Of a DNA stretch of 64,000 bases, positions 28,317 to 37,888 are shown one piece after another. Within the stretch, counting starts at the first letter, position 1; every line of letters begins with the position of its first letter. Origin of the DNA: Desulfuromusa sp. (GTDB taxonomy: Bacteria; Desulfobacterota; Desulfuromonadia; Desulfuromonadales; Geopsychrobacteraceae). The notes under the pieces are model-generated. The model worked only from the letters and a program-made list of their open reading frames with translations. It did not search any database and had not been told where the DNA came from. The stretch lies in contig JADGDX010000001.1 of the NCBI GenBank assembly GCA_016744675.1, positions 62,001 to 126,000 on the forward strand, read 5' to 3'. The position numbers and the translations under genes are program-made.

Positions 28317-28324
28317 TTAATAAC

Positions 28325-28365
28325 GGTGGTGTCAGATATATATCTGACACCACCATTTTATTTTC
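28325..28365 (+). terminator. Strong hairpin between acpP and fabF
   Basis: A 30-base perfect palindrome at 28325-28354 (arms beginning GGTGGTGTCAGAT) is followed by ATTTTATTTT. It lies eight bases after the acpP stop codon, inside the fab operon, and probably acts as a partial terminator or 3'-end stabiliser. Confidence 0.8.
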
Positions 28366-28419
28366 TGCCTTTAGTATATATAAACGTTATTTAACTACCA
28401 TTTGTTGAGAGATTACTTT

Positions 28420-29652
28420 ATGCGTAGAGTTGTAGTGACTGGTCTTGGTGTCGTATCTCCCTTGGGTACAGGTGTCGATAAAAACTGGAATGCACTGCTC
28501 AACGGTCAATGTGGGATTGATACGATTACACGTTTTGATGCTTCTGACTTGGCAACGCAGATAGCTGGCGAAGTTAAAGATTTTAATCCGACAGATTTTA
28601 TTGAAAAAAAAGAGGTAAAGAAGATGGACCTCTTTATCCAATATGGTCTGGCTGCAGCCCAAATGGCTTTAGAAGATTCTGGACTAGAAATCAACGATGA
28701 AAATGCTGAACGCGTTGGAGTGTTGGTTGGTTCAGGATTGGGTGGACTGCCTGCGATTGAAAAGTATCACCAAGTTCTTCTTGAGCGTGGCTACAAAAAA
28801 GTAACCCCATTTTTTATTCCTATGTTGATTATCAATCTCGCTCCTGGCCATATTTCGATGAAATTTGGTGCTAAGGGACCGAACCTTTCATCTGTTTCTG
28901 CTTGTGCAACAGGAACGCACTCCATTGGCGATGCTTATCATATGATTGCTCGTGGTGATGCCGATGCGATGTTTGCAGGTGGTACTGAGTCGACGATAAC
29001 TCCCTTGGGAATTGGCGGCTTCAATGTAATGAAGGCCCTTTCGACTCGTAATGATAATCCTCAGGCAGCGAGCCGACCCTTTGAGAAAAACCGGGATGGT
29101 TTTGTCATGGGAGAAGGTGCAGGTATTTTGATTCTCGAAGATTTCGAGAGCGCTAAGAAGCGTGGTGCTGATATCTACTGTGAAATTGTCGGTTATGGAC
29201 TTAGTAGTGATGCTTTCCACTTAACTCAACCTGCCCCTGGCGGTGAAGGTGCCGCACGGTGTATTAAGATGGCTCTGTCTGGAGCAGGATTAAATCCTGA
29301 TCAAGTCGACTATGTTAATGCTCATGGAACTTCGACATACTTTAATGACCTCTATGAGACGATGGCAATAAAGTCAGTTTTTGAAGACCATGCACAAAAA
29401 ATCATGATCAGTTCAACCAAAGGGATGACAGGTCATGGCTTGGGTGCTGCTGGTGGAATGGAAGCTGCTTTTTTAGCTTTGGTTCTTAAACATGGTGTTA
29501 TCCCGCCAACAATTAATTATGATGAGCCTGATCCCGAATGTGATCTCGATTACGTTCCGAATGAAGCGCGTCAAGCTGATTGTCAGGTGGCTATTTCTAA
29601 TTCATTTGGCTTTGGTGGGACGAACGGAACACTTGCATTTCGTAAAATCTGA
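28420..29652 (+). CDS. fabF: 3-oxoacyl-ACP synthase II
   Basis: KASII elongation condensing enzyme. The Cys-His-His triad is visible: C162 in [14 protein letters not shown], His in NAHGTST and His in [12 protein letters not shown]. The family start is [16 protein letters not shown], which sets the start at ATG 28420 rather than the TTG at 28402. Length is 410 residues. It is last in the fab operon and is followed after eight bases by rpiB. Confidence 0.97.
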   Translation: MRRVVVTGLGVVSPLGTGVDKNWNALLNGQCGIDTITRFDASDLATQIAGEVKDFNPTDFIEKKEVKKMDLFIQYGLAAAQMALEDSGLEINDENAERVGVLVGSGLGGLPAIEKYHQVLLERGYKKVTPFFIPMLIINLAPGHISMKFGAKGPNLSSVSACATGTHSIGDAYHMIARGDADAMFAGGTESTITPLGIGGFNVMKALSTRNDNPQAASRPFEKNRDGFVMGEGAGILILEDFESAKKRGADIYCEIVGYGLSSDAFHLTQPAPGGEGAARCIKMALSGAGLNPDQVDYVNAHGTSTYFNDLYETMAIKSVFEDHAQKIMISSTKGMTGHGLGAAGGMEAAFLALVLKHGVIPPTINYDEPDPECDLDYVPNEARQADCQVAISNSFGFGGTNGTLAFRKI

Positions 29653-29660
29653 GGGTGAAC

Positions 29661-30095
29661 ATGCTAGTCATTGGTAGTGATCATGGTGGTTATGAATTAA
29701 AATCGGCCATCTTAAAAATGTTAAGTGACAGAGGAATTGATTGTACTGATTTCGGCACGGATGGACCAGCCTCTGTCGATTATCCTGATTTTGCCGCTAA
29801 GGTTGCTGGCTCGGTCTCCTCTGGAGAAGCTAATCGCGGTATATTGATTTGTGGTACCGGAATCGGCATGTCTATTTCAGCTAATAAGTTTGCTGGAGTT
29901 CGGGCCGCTTTAGTTCATGATGAATTCACCGCACAAATGGCCAAAGAACATAATAATGCGAACATCTTGGTTCTTGGGGGAAGAGTTTTATCCATAGAAA
30001 AAGGGATAAGATTTGTTGAGGTCTGGCTAGACACGGAGTTTGAAGGTGGTCGACATCAGAACAGACTGGATAAAATCTCTGCTGTTGAGCAGTAG
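29661..30095 (+). CDS. rpiB: Ribose-5-phosphate isomerase B
   Basis: Interconverts ribose 5-phosphate and ribulose 5-phosphate. It has IGSDHGGYELKSAI at the N terminus, the active-site cysteine in LICGTGIGMSISANK, and AKEHNNANILVLGGR. The start at ATG 29661 has GAGGG five bases upstream; the GTG at 29655 overlaps that site. It follows fabF by eight bases and ends at a terminator before glyA. Confidence 0.95.
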   Translation: MLVIGSDHGGYELKSAILKMLSDRGIDCTDFGTDGPASVDYPDFAAKVAGSVSSGEANRGILICGTGIGMSISANKFAGVRAALVHDEFTAQMAKEHNNANILVLGGRVLSIEKGIRFVEVWLDTEFEGGRHQNRLDKISAVEQ

Positions 30096-30108
30096 TTTTT
30101 AGTGATTA

Positions 30109-30145
30109 ACAAAACGGGGCTGATTCTTTCGCCCCGTTTTGTCAT
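30109..30145 (+). terminator. Intrinsic terminator after rpiB
   Basis: A 12-bp stem (ACAAAACGGGGC and GCCCCGTTTTGT) with a ten-base loop; the T-rich right arm provides the U tract. It ends the fab-rpiB transcript before glyA. Confidence 0.85.
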
Positions 30146-30181
30146 TATAAGTGATGGTTTAAACGGAGGATATCGATAGTT

Positions 30182-31426
30182 ATGCAGAAACTAAAATCAT
30201 TTGACCCTGAGATCGCTCAAGTTGTTGCCAAAGAAACAGAGCGTCAGGAATATAATCTTGAATTTATCGCATCTGAAAATTTTGTCACAGAGGCGGTCCT
30301 TGAAGCTCAGGGTTCTGTCCTAACGAATAAGTATGCAGAGGGTTACCCGGGAAAAAGATATTATGGCGGTTGTGAGTGTGTGGATGTTGCAGAACAATTA
30401 GCCATTGATCGAGCCAAAGAACTGTTCGGCGCAGAACATGCTAATGTTCAACCACATTCCGGTTCACAGGCCAATATGGCTGTTTATATGGCGGTGTGTA
30501 AACCCGGAGATACTGTCCTTGGTATGAATTTAGCTCATGGTGGTCACTTAACACATGGCTCCCCAGTTAATTTCTCCGGCAAATTGTACAATATTGTTCC
30601 TTATGGTCTTGATGCCGAGACAGGGACTATTGATTATGAGGAAGTCGAGCGCCTTGCCGTTGAGCATCAGCCTAAGTTGATTGTTGTCGGAGCGAGTGCT
30701 TATCCCCGTGAAATCGATTTTGTGGCGTTTCGTAAGATCGCTGACAAGGTTGGTGCTGTTGTCATGGTAGATATGGCTCATATCGCTGGTTTGGTCGCAG
30801 CCGGTGTCCATTCTAATCCAGTCCCTCATGCGGAGTTTGTCACAACGACGACCCACAAAACTCTTCGTGGTCCACGCGGTGGGATGATTCTTTGTACTGA
30901 GGAGTGGGGGAAGAAGATTAATAGTAATATTTTCCCAGGTATTCAGGGTGGTCCACTCATGCATGTAATAGCGGCAAAAGCGGTCGCTTTTAAGGAAGCC
31001 TTGCAGCCGGACTTCAAAGACTATGCATCTCAAGTTGTAAAAAATGCCAGTGCGTTGGCAAAGGGGTTGACTGAAAAAGGCTATAAACTTGTATCTGGTG
31101 GAACCGATAATCATCTCATTCTTGTTGATTTTACCGGGACTGAGATTACGGGTAAGGTTGCTGAGAGGGCTCTTGAAGACGCAGGGATTACTGTCAATAA
31201 AAATGCGGTTCCTTTTGACACCAGATCCCCTTTTGTCACGAGCGGTATTCGGATTGGAACTCCTGCAACAACCACGCGTGGTTTAAAAGAGGCAGAAATG
31301 TTGCAAGTCGCTGCTTGGATAGATAGGGCTTTGCAAAATATTGATAATGATGCCGAATTGGCGAACATCAAAACCGAAGTTAAGGAACTCTGCCTGAGGT
31401 TTCCCCTCTACGCACATCGGATTTAA
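30182..31426 (+). CDS. glyA: Serine hydroxymethyltransferase
   Basis: PLP enzyme converting serine and tetrahydrofolate to glycine and methylene-THF. The PLP lysine is in [14 protein letters not shown], and the N-terminal [24 protein letters not shown] and [13 protein letters not shown] motifs are intact. Length is 414 residues. CGGAGGA precedes the ATG. It begins the glyA-dCMP deaminase-nrdR-rib cluster. No glycine riboswitch is visible in the short leader. Confidence 0.98.
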   Translation: MQKLKSFDPEIAQVVAKETERQEYNLEFIASENFVTEAVLEAQGSVLTNKYAEGYPGKRYYGGCECVDVAEQLAIDRAKELFGAEHANVQPHSGSQANMAVYMAVCKPGDTVLGMNLAHGGHLTHGSPVNFSGKLYNIVPYGLDAETGTIDYEEVERLAVEHQPKLIVVGASAYPREIDFVAFRKIADKVGAVVMVDMAHIAGLVAAGVHSNPVPHAEFVTTTTHKTLRGPRGGMILCTEEWGKKINSNIFPGIQGGPLMHVIAAKAVAFKEALQPDFKDYASQVVKNASALAKGLTEKGYKLVSGGTDNHLILVDFTGTEITGKVAERALEDAGITVNKNAVPFDTRSPFVTSGIRIGTPATTTRGLKEAEMLQVAAWIDRALQNIDNDAELANIKTEVKELCLRFPLYAHRI

Positions 31427-31438
31427 TAGGGATTGATT

Positions 31439-31897
31439 ATGGAACGCCCTGAGTGGGACGAGTATTTTATGCAGATTACTCAACTTGTCGCAAGTCGGTC
31501 CACTTGTATGCGGCGTCAGGTTGGAGCTCTGCTCGTAAAAGAAAAGAACATTATGGCAACGGGATATAATGGTGTCCCCAGTGGTATTACTCACTGTGAT
31601 GTGACGGGTTGCTTGCGTGAGCAGTTAAATGTTCCTTCTGGGGAACGCCACGAATTATGTCGTGGCTTGCATGCTGAGCAAAACGCGATCATTCAAGCTG
31701 CTAAACACGGTTCAAGCATTGTCGGCTCAACACTTTATTGCACCGACTCTCCTTGTATAATATGCAGTAAAATGCTTATCAACGCCGGTGTTGTAGAAGT
31801 TATTTTTGGTCGTGGTTACCCAGATTCTTTGTCGTTGGAGATGTTAGCCGAAGCGGGAATCAAGTTTCGTCAACACTCTGGAGAAGATTCAAAATGA
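31439..31897 (+). CDS. dCMP deaminase / ComEB family cytidine deaminase
   Basis: Zinc-dependent deaminase of the ComEB/dCMP deaminase family, which makes dUMP from dCMP. It has the HAE motif in [13 protein letters not shown] and the PCxxC motif in [14 protein letters not shown]. Additional residues [21 protein letters not shown] and GYNGVPSG are typical of the family. The start is ATG 31439 with AGGGA about seven bases upstream. It overlaps the nrdR start by four bases (ATGA), a pairing seen in many Deltaproteobacteria. Confidence 0.92.
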   Translation: MERPEWDEYFMQITQLVASRSTCMRRQVGALLVKEKNIMATGYNGVPSGITHCDVTGCLREQLNVPSGERHELCRGLHAEQNAIIQAAKHGSSIVGSTLYCTDSPCIICSKMLINAGVVEVIFGRGYPDSLSLEMLAEAGIKFRQHSGEDSK

Positions 31898-32352
31898 ACT
31901 GTCCGTTCTGTCGTCATGATGATACACGCGTTGTTGATTCAAGGCTTGGAAAAGAGGGAAATAACGTCCGTCGACGTCGCGAGTGCCCCTCATGTGAAAG
32001 GCGCTTTACGACCTATGAAAGAGTTGAAGAAATTCTTCCTTGGGTCATCAAAAAAGATGGTCGCCGTGAAGCATTTGATCGCTCAAAGATTATTTCTGGT
32101 ATGCAACGTGCTTGTGAAAAACGTCCGGTGCCGGTTGAACAGATTGAAGCTCTTGTCGATCAAATGGAAAGAAAGTTTCAGGAATGTGGCGATAAAGAGA
32201 TTTCTGCAAGTTTGATCGGGGAAGCTGTTATGGACATGCTTCATGGTGTCGATGAGGTCGCTTATGTCCGTTTTGCTTCAGTCTATCGGCAATTTAAGGA
32301 CATTAACGAATTTATGTCAGAATTGAATGATCTGCTGAAGCACTCGAATTAA
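31894..32352 (+). CDS. nrdR: Transcriptional repressor NrdR
   Basis: Zinc-ribbon plus ATP-cone regulator that senses dATP/ATP and represses ribonucleotide reductase genes. The zinc ribbon shows MNCPFC ... [14 protein letters not shown] with two CxxC pairs. The ATP-cone (residues about 45-135) has [16 protein letters not shown]. Length is 152 residues. Start overlaps the deaminase stop. A GC-rich hairpin at 32380-32407 follows, before ribD. Confidence 0.97.
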   Translation: MNCPFCRHDDTRVVDSRLGKEGNNVRRRRECPSCERRFTTYERVEEILPWVIKKDGRREAFDRSKIISGMQRACEKRPVPVEQIEALVDQMERKFQECGDKEISASLIGEAVMDMLHGVDEVAYVRFASVYRQFKDINEFMSELNDLLKHSN

Positions 32353-32379
32353 ATTTTTATACCCTTTTTATTGTTTGCT

Positions 32380-32407
32380 GCCGGGGCCTCTTGTGGGATG
32401 TCCCGGC
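32380..32407 (+). other. GC-rich hairpin between nrdR and ribD
   Basis: Stem GCCGGG with CCCGGC around a 16-base loop. It lacks a T-tract and lacks the conserved FMN-riboswitch sequence blocks, so I name it only as a hairpin in the ribD leader. Confidence 0.4.
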
Positions 32408-32437
32408 GTTTGCGTTTCGCAGGGAGACTTTGTCTCA

Positions 32438-33553
32438 ATGTCCCATTCTAAACATCAACAGTTTATGCAGTTGGCACTTGATCTTGCCCATATGGGTCTT
32501 GGGAGGACTGCACCTAATCCACCTGTTGGTGCCGTTATTGTCAATTCTGGATTGATTGTCGGGGAAGGTTTTCATCCACGGGCAGGCGATCCCCATGCTG
32601 AAATTATTGCTTTAAGGCAGGCTGGCGAGAAAGCCGCTGGCGCCGATATCTATGTGACGCTCGAACCATGTTCACATCATGGGAAAACGCCACCATGCGC
32701 TGACGCTTTGATTGCTGCTGGAATTAAGTCAGTTTATGTCGGGGCCGTTGATCCGAATCCTAAAGTTGCAGGTCGTGGCATTAAAAAACTGCAAGATGCA
32801 GGCATTCACGTTGAGGCTGGAATTCTTGAACCTTCATGTCGTTACTTGATTGCACCTTTTAGTAAACACATCAGAACTGGCTTGCCTTTTACTATTTATA
32901 AAGCAGCGATGACTGTTGATGGGAATACGGCAACCACAACGGGGGACTCCCGTTGGGTTTCAGGTGAAGAAAGCCGATTCGTTGTTCATCAATTGCGCGA
33001 TCGTGTCGAGGCTATTATGGTTGGCATCGGTACGATCGAGAAGGATGACCCCTTGCTTAACACACGTCTTCCTGATGGAATGGGCCGTGACCCTTTGAGG
33101 GTGATTGTTGATAGTCAGCTTAGGATTAATCCACAAACCAGGATTTTGACACAAGATTCTAAGGTTAAAACTCTTGTAGCAACAATTTGCAACGATTTGA
33201 AAAAAATAGCGCTCATTCAAAATTCTGGTGTTGACGTTGTTGTTTTACCTGCAGTCGATGGCAAAGTCTCTTTGCTGGAATTATGGAAGGAACTTGGAAA
33301 GAGGAATGTTCAGACTCTTCTTCTCGAGGGTGGATCCACATTGGCAGAGGCTGCACTTCAGGACGGTTTGGTTGATCGTGTGATGATTTTTCTGTCTCCT
33401 AAATTGCTTGGTGGTCATTCGGGTTATGGAATTTTTACGGGTTCTGGTTGTGTGAAAATGTCTCATGCGATTAAGCTTGAGAATGTTACCTATGAGCAGG
33501 TTGGTGATGATCTGAAAATAACAGGAGATATTGCGACATGTTTACAGGATTAA
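32438..33553 (+). CDS. ribD: Riboflavin biosynthesis deaminase/reductase RibD
   Basis: Bifunctional enzyme for the second and third steps of riboflavin synthesis. The deaminase half has HAE in DPHAEIIALRQAG and the zinc motif CSHHGKTPPCADAL. The reductase half (from about residue 145) has TIYKAAMTVDGN and LLEGGSTLAEAAL. I set the start at ATG 32438 (MSHSKHQQFMQ) with AGGGAG 11 bases upstream. The frame runs further 5' but without family similarity. It overlaps ribE by 16 bases. Confidence 0.95.
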   Translation: MSHSKHQQFMQLALDLAHMGLGRTAPNPPVGAVIVNSGLIVGEGFHPRAGDPHAEIIALRQAGEKAAGADIYVTLEPCSHHGKTPPCADALIAAGIKSVYVGAVDPNPKVAGRGIKKLQDAGIHVEAGILEPSCRYLIAPFSKHIRTGLPFTIYKAAMTVDGNTATTTGDSRWVSGEESRFVVHQLRDRVEAIMVGIGTIEKDDPLLNTRLPDGMGRDPLRVIVDSQLRINPQTRILTQDSKVKTLVATICNDLKKIALIQNSGVDVVVLPAVDGKVSLLELWKELGKRNVQTLLLEGGSTLAEAALQDGLVDRVMIFLSPKLLGGHSGYGIFTGSGCVKMSHAIKLENVTYEQVGDDLKITGDIATCLQD

Positions 33554-34188
33554 TACAATCTATTGGTCAGATTTACAGCCTTAAAAGGGTAGGACATTCT
33601 GCTCAATTAAGGATTGCTAGCCAGTTAGTCCATGATGACTTGCAATTAGGGGAAAGCATAGCTGTGAATGGTGCTTGTTTGACCGTTGTTGCATGGGATA
33701 CTCATAGTTTCACAGTTGATGTCTCACCAGAGACGTTACAAAATACAACGTTAGGTCAGTTGCCGATCAATCATCCTGTCAACTTAGAGAGGGCATTGCG
33801 TCTTTCCGATCGTTTAGGTGGGCATTTAGTCAGTGGTCATATCGATTGTATCGCTAAAGTTCGGCGTCGTTATGAAGACCATAACGCGATTCGATTTGAC
33901 TTTACGGTTCCGCAAGAGGTTATGCGTTACTTGGTGACAAAAGGTTCTGTTGCGATTGACGGGATCAGTTTGACAGTCAATCAAGTTGAACATGAGATGT
34001 TTTCTGTGGCAGTGATTCCCCATTCTTTAAAAATGACGACACTAAAAGATTGTCGTGAGGGGGGACAGGTCAATATAGAAACTGATTTAATCGGTCGTTA
34101 TGTTGAGCGTTTACTACCAGATCAAAATGATTCGTGTGATAAGCAAAATGTTGATCTGGACTTTCTTGCTAAAAATGGTTTTCTGTGA
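33538..34188 (+). CDS. ribE: Riboflavin synthase alpha subunit
   Basis: Dismutates two lumazines to riboflavin. It contains two similar beta-barrel halves: MFTGLIQSIGQIYSL ... IAVNGACLTV and GGHLVSGHIDCIAKV ... SVAIDGISLTVNQV. The length of 216 residues is typical. It overlaps the end of ribD by 16 bases, so the two are translationally coupled. Confidence 0.97.
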   Translation: MFTGLIQSIGQIYSLKRVGHSAQLRIASQLVHDDLQLGESIAVNGACLTVVAWDTHSFTVDVSPETLQNTTLGQLPINHPVNLERALRLSDRLGGHLVSGHIDCIAKVRRRYEDHNAIRFDFTVPQEVMRYLVTKGSVAIDGISLTVNQVEHEMFSVAVIPHSLKMTTLKDCREGGQVNIETDLIGRYVERLLPDQNDSCDKQNVDLDFLAKNGFL

Positions 34189-34321
34189 GATAAGATGGCG
34201 GTCGTGAGAAGTCAGTTTTGCGCTGCTACGGATTCTAAGAATCTGGAAAATTCACCCTTTGAAAGTGACCGATACTTCTTTTAAATTGAAGCATGTCGCT
34301 CAATGAGTAAGGATAAACAGT

Positions 34322-35527
34322 ATGACAATTGCAAAAATAGAAGCGGCCCTTGATGATATTCGCCAAGGGAAAATGGTAATTTTGGTTGATGATGAAGATC
34401 GCGAAAATGAAGGTGATCTTGTTGTCGCTGCTGAAAAAGCGACCCCAGAAATTATCAATTTCATGGCTACACAAGGACGTGGGCTGATTTGTCTCTCTTT
34501 GACCGAAGACCGTGCTGATAAACTTGATTTGCCATTGATGGTGACAGAGAATGATTCCTCATTTGGGACAGCTTTCACCGTTTCAATTGAAGCACGTCAA
34601 GGTGTCACGACGGGGATCTCTGTTGCTGATCGTGCTCATACAATCCAAGTTGCTGTTGCCGATGATACAACGGCACGCGACCTTGCTCGTCCTGGCCACG
34701 TATTTCCGTTGAGGGCGAAGAAGGGCGGCGTCATGGTCCGTACGGGACAGACTGAGGGATCTGTTGATCTTGCTCGCTTAGCTGGCCTTAAGCCTGCTGG
34801 TGTTATTTGTGAGATTATGAATGAAGATGGCACGATGGCCAGGATGCCTCAGTTAGAAGTTTTTGCAAAGCAACATGATCTAAAAATCATTTCTGTCGCC
34901 GAGATTGTCTCTTATCGAATGAGAACAGAGTTGTTGGTTCATAGGGCTGCAGAAACGACATTGCCTACGGCATTTGGAGGTGTATTCTCCGCAGTTGTCT
35001 ATGAGAATGATGTTGATGATTCTCAGCATGTGGCTTTGGTTAAAGGAAAAATCGATCCGAATGAACCCGTTCTCGTTCGTGTCCACTCCGAATGTTTGAC
35101 GGGTGACGTTTTTGGTTCGCAACGCTGTGATTGCGGTGAACAATTGCAGTCAGCAATGGCCCAGATTGAAAAAGAAGGTGTTGGCATTGTTCTTTACATG
35201 CGCCAGGAGGGTCGGGGTATTGGTCTTGTTAACAAAATGAAGGCTTATGCATTGCAGGATCATGGTCATGATACCGTGGAAGCGAATCATGCTCTTGGAT
35301 TTAAGGATGACTTACGAGATTATGGTTTGGGAGCACAGATGCTTTCAGAGCTTGGTGTTCGAAAGTTGCGCTTGATGACGAATAATCCTAAAAAAATTGT
35401 TGGGCTTGAAGGTTATGGCCTTGAAATTGTTGAGCGTGTTTCGATTGAAGTAGCAGCACAACGAAATAATCTCAAATATCTTAAAACGAAACGTGAAAAA
35501 ATGGGACATCTGCTGGAAAATCTCTAG
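34322..35527 (+). CDS. ribBA: Bifunctional DHBP synthase / GTP cyclohydrolase II
   Basis: Fusion of two riboflavin precursor enzymes. Residues 1-200 form 3,4-dihydroxy-2-butanone-4-phosphate synthase with [17 protein letters not shown] and [14 protein letters not shown]. Residues 205-401 form GTP cyclohydrolase II with the zinc-binding [15 protein letters not shown] and the GTP site [11 protein letters not shown], so both halves look active. It follows ribE after a 130-base gap that contains a GATTC-TAA-GAATC inverted repeat at 34231-34243. Confidence 0.97.
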   Translation: MTIAKIEAALDDIRQGKMVILVDDEDRENEGDLVVAAEKATPEIINFMATQGRGLICLSLTEDRADKLDLPLMVTENDSSFGTAFTVSIEARQGVTTGISVADRAHTIQVAVADDTTARDLARPGHVFPLRAKKGGVMVRTGQTEGSVDLARLAGLKPAGVICEIMNEDGTMARMPQLEVFAKQHDLKIISVAEIVSYRMRTELLVHRAAETTLPTAFGGVFSAVVYENDVDDSQHVALVKGKIDPNEPVLVRVHSECLTGDVFGSQRCDCGEQLQSAMAQIEKEGVGIVLYMRQEGRGIGLVNKMKAYALQDHGHDTVEANHALGFKDDLRDYGLGAQMLSELGVRKLRLMTNNPKKIVGLEGYGLEIVERVSIEVAAQRNNLKYLKTKREKMGHLLENL

Positions 35528-35547
35528 CATTATTTCAGGAGGTCATA

Positions 35548-36012
35548 GTGTCAAAAATTATCGAAGGAACATTGGAAGCAAAAAACTACCGTTTTGGTAT
35601 TATTGTTAGTCGTTTCAACAGCTTTATCTCTGATCGGTTGCTCGAGGGCGCTATTGATACTCTGGTCCGTCATGGTGCTGATAAAGAGCAGTTGGCTATT
35701 GTTAAGGCGCCCGGCGCTTTTGAGTTGCCGCTGGTTGCTAAGAAAATGGCCGATTCAAAAAAATATGATGCACTTATTTGTCTTGGTGCTGTTATTCGTG
35801 GTGGGACACCCCACTTTGAATATGTAAGCTCTGAAATGACCAAAGGGATTGCCTCTGTGTCACTCCAGTCTGGGCTGCCAATTGCTTTTGGTGTGTTGAC
35901 GACTGATTCTGTTGAGCAGGCGATTGAGCGAGCAGGAACCAAGGCAGGAAATAAAGGTGTTGAGGCTGCAATGAGTGCTATTGAAATGGTGAATCTGCTG
36001 GGAGCCGTTTAA
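35548..36012 (+). CDS. ribH: Lumazine synthase
   Basis: 6,7-dimethyl-8-ribityllumazine synthase, which builds icosahedral or pentameric shells. Conserved features are [49 protein letters not shown] and [11 protein letters not shown]. It starts with GTG at 35548 with AGGAGG upstream. It ends five bases before nusB, a very common ribH-nusB pairing. Confidence 0.97.
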   Translation: MSKIIEGTLEAKNYRFGIIVSRFNSFISDRLLEGAIDTLVRHGADKEQLAIVKAPGAFELPLVAKKMADSKKYDALICLGAVIRGGTPHFEYVSSEMTKGIASVSLQSGLPIAFGVLTTDSVEQAIERAGTKAGNKGVEAAMSAIEMVNLLGAV

Positions 36013-36016
36013 CACT

Positions 36017-36496
36017 ATGTCGAATAATCGCCGTGTTGGTCGAGAGTATGCCTTGAAGATGTTGTTTGCTTTGCAAATCGATCAAGACCAAACAGAATCA
36101 AATCGATTGATTGATTCATTCTGGAATAATTTCCGCTTCGCTGACGATGTTTTAGGTGAACCTCTAGAATCAATTGATGTTCCTTTGGCAACAGCGTCTC
36201 GACTTTTTGCTGAAAAGATTGTCACGGGAGTTGTTGAGTTTCGTTCTGTCATTGATAAGAAGATAGCAGAGAGTGCGAAAAACTGGTCTTTATCTAGAAT
36301 GACTGCTGTCGATCTATCTATACTGCGAATTGGTGCTTACGAATTGCTTTATAATTCAACTGTTCCTGCTGCTGTTGTTATTGATGAAGCGATTGAAATA
36401 GCGAAAAGATATGGAACGAAGGACTCGGCTTCTTTTATCAACGGTCTGCTTGACAAGATCGCGAAAGAGGTGGGAGTTAAACCATCACCTGAATAA
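36017..36496 (+). CDS. nusB: Transcription antitermination protein NusB
   Basis: All-helical RNA-binding protein that works with NusE on rRNA antitermination. It has NRRVGREYALKMLFALQID at the N terminus and ILRIGAYELLYNSTVPAAVVIDEAIEIAKRYGTKDSASFINGLLDKI at the C terminus, typical of NusB. Length is 159 residues. Directly follows ribH. Confidence 0.96.
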   Translation: MSNNRRVGREYALKMLFALQIDQDQTESNRLIDSFWNNFRFADDVLGEPLESIDVPLATASRLFAEKIVTGVVEFRSVIDKKIAESAKNWSLSRMTAVDLSILRIGAYELLYNSTVPAAVVIDEAIEIAKRYGTKDSASFINGLLDKIAKEVGVKPSPE

Positions 36497-36520
36497 TTAG
36501 TTCTTAAGATAGAGGTTTCT

Positions 36521-37831
36521 ATGAGCACGACAAAAGTAGGACTGCTAGGATTTGGTACCATCGGTACAGGCGTTGTTCGTAATTTTCAACGCAATGCGTC
36601 CATTATGCAGCAAAGACTTGGCCATAATATCCAACTCGTTAAGATTGCTGATCTTGATCTTGAGACTGACCGCGGTGTGCAATTGCCTCCGGGTGTTTTA
36701 ACTGCTGATGTTGAAGATGTTATCAGTGACCCTGATATTGATATCGTTATAGAGTTGATTGGCGGTTATGAACCAGCTAAAAAGTTCATTCTAAAAGCTA
36801 TCGAGAATGGCAAGCATATTGTCACTGCTAATAAGGCACTTATGGCCGTCCATGGAGAGGAAATCATCACCGCTGCTAATAAGAATGACGTTTCTGTCAT
36901 GTTTGAGGCGGCTGTCGGTGGAGGAATTCCTATCATCTCTGCGATTAAAGAGAATCTTTGCAGTAACGAGTTTAGTGCGATTCTTGGAATTCTTAACGGA
37001 ACGTGTAATTTTATCTTAACCAAAATGACTGAAGAGGGTAGTGATTTTGCTCCTGTTCTCAAAGAGGCTCAAGAGCTTGGTTATGCTGAAGCAGATCCAA
37101 CTTTTGACATTGAGGGTGTTGATACTGCACATAAAATTGCTTTATTGTCAGCATTATGCTTTGGCACAACCGTTGATTTCGATCATGTTTATACCGAGGG
37201 GATTAGTAATATCACGTCGGTTGATATTCAATTTGCTGAGCAGATGGGCTACAAAATTAAACTGCTGGCGATTGGAAAAAATCATGGCAACCAAATAGAG
37301 GTCAGAGTTCACCCAACGATGATCCCAGGATCTTATCAGCTTGCGGGCATAAACGGTGTGTTTAATGCCGTGAGATTAAATGGAGACTTTGTCGGACCTA
37401 CCTTGCTATATGGTAGTGGAGCCGGTATGGATGCGACTGCAAGTGCAGTCATGGGTGACGTGATGGCAATTAGTCGGGATCAAGCATCCGGGGCAACTTC
37501 ACGTGTTCCAATTATGGGGTATCGCGCTGATCAAATAAAATCATTACCGATTAAGGCGATGAGTGAAATTGTCAGTCATTATTATCTGCGTTTTACCACA
37601 ATAGAGAAACCGGGTGTTCTTGCTAAGATTGCAGGCTGCCTTGGTAAGTATAATATCAGTATCCAGTCAATGATTCAGCCGGAGGGAGATAGCGTCGATT
37701 CGGTTTCTATTGTTCTGATGACACATTCTGCAAAGGAAGGCGATGTTTCTTCTGCGTTAAAGGAGATTGCCTCGCTGGATATTATTTCACAACCAACCTG
37801 TTTGATTCGAGTTGAACACGATCTCGATTGA
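36521..37831 (+). CDS. hom: Homoserine dehydrogenase
   Basis: NAD(P)-dependent enzyme of threonine/methionine synthesis. It has the N-terminal Rossmann motif GLLGFGTIGTGVVR, the catalytic region IVTANKALMAVHGEEI and FEAAVGGGIPII, and LNGTCNFILTKM. A C-terminal ACT domain (about 355-436, KPGVLAKIAGCLGKYNISIQSMIQ) suggests threonine feedback control. Length is 436 residues. It follows nusB by 24 bases and ends at a terminator. Confidence 0.97.
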   Translation: MSTTKVGLLGFGTIGTGVVRNFQRNASIMQQRLGHNIQLVKIADLDLETDRGVQLPPGVLTADVEDVISDPDIDIVIELIGGYEPAKKFILKAIENGKHIVTANKALMAVHGEEIITAANKNDVSVMFEAAVGGGIPIISAIKENLCSNEFSAILGILNGTCNFILTKMTEEGSDFAPVLKEAQELGYAEADPTFDIEGVDTAHKIALLSALCFGTTVDFDHVYTEGISNITSVDIQFAEQMGYKIKLLAIGKNHGNQIEVRVHPTMIPGSYQLAGINGVFNAVRLNGDFVGPTLLYGSGAGMDATASAVMGDVMAISRDQASGATSRVPIMGYRADQIKSLPIKAMSEIVSHYYLRFTTIEKPGVLAKIAGCLGKYNISIQSMIQPEGDSVDSVSIVLMTHSAKEGDVSSALKEIASLDIISQPTCLIRVEHDLD

Positions 37832-37855
37832 TTTTTTACATAAAAGAGTATTTTT

Positions 37856-37887
37856 AAAGCCGCCCTATCGCAGGGCGGCTTTTTTTG
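37856..37887. terminator. Intrinsic terminator between hom and the acyl-CoA synthetase gene
   Basis: An 11-bp GC-rich stem (AAAGCCGCCCT and AGGGCGGCTTT) with a five-base loop, followed by T residues on the plus strand. The minus strand has TTTAAAAAT, so it may also serve the convergent gene. Confidence 0.88.
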
Positions 37888-37888
37888 G

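Noticed and set aside
32353-32437. FMN riboswitch before ribD
   Set aside because: The conserved RFN sequence blocks are absent; only a simple GC-rich hairpin is present.
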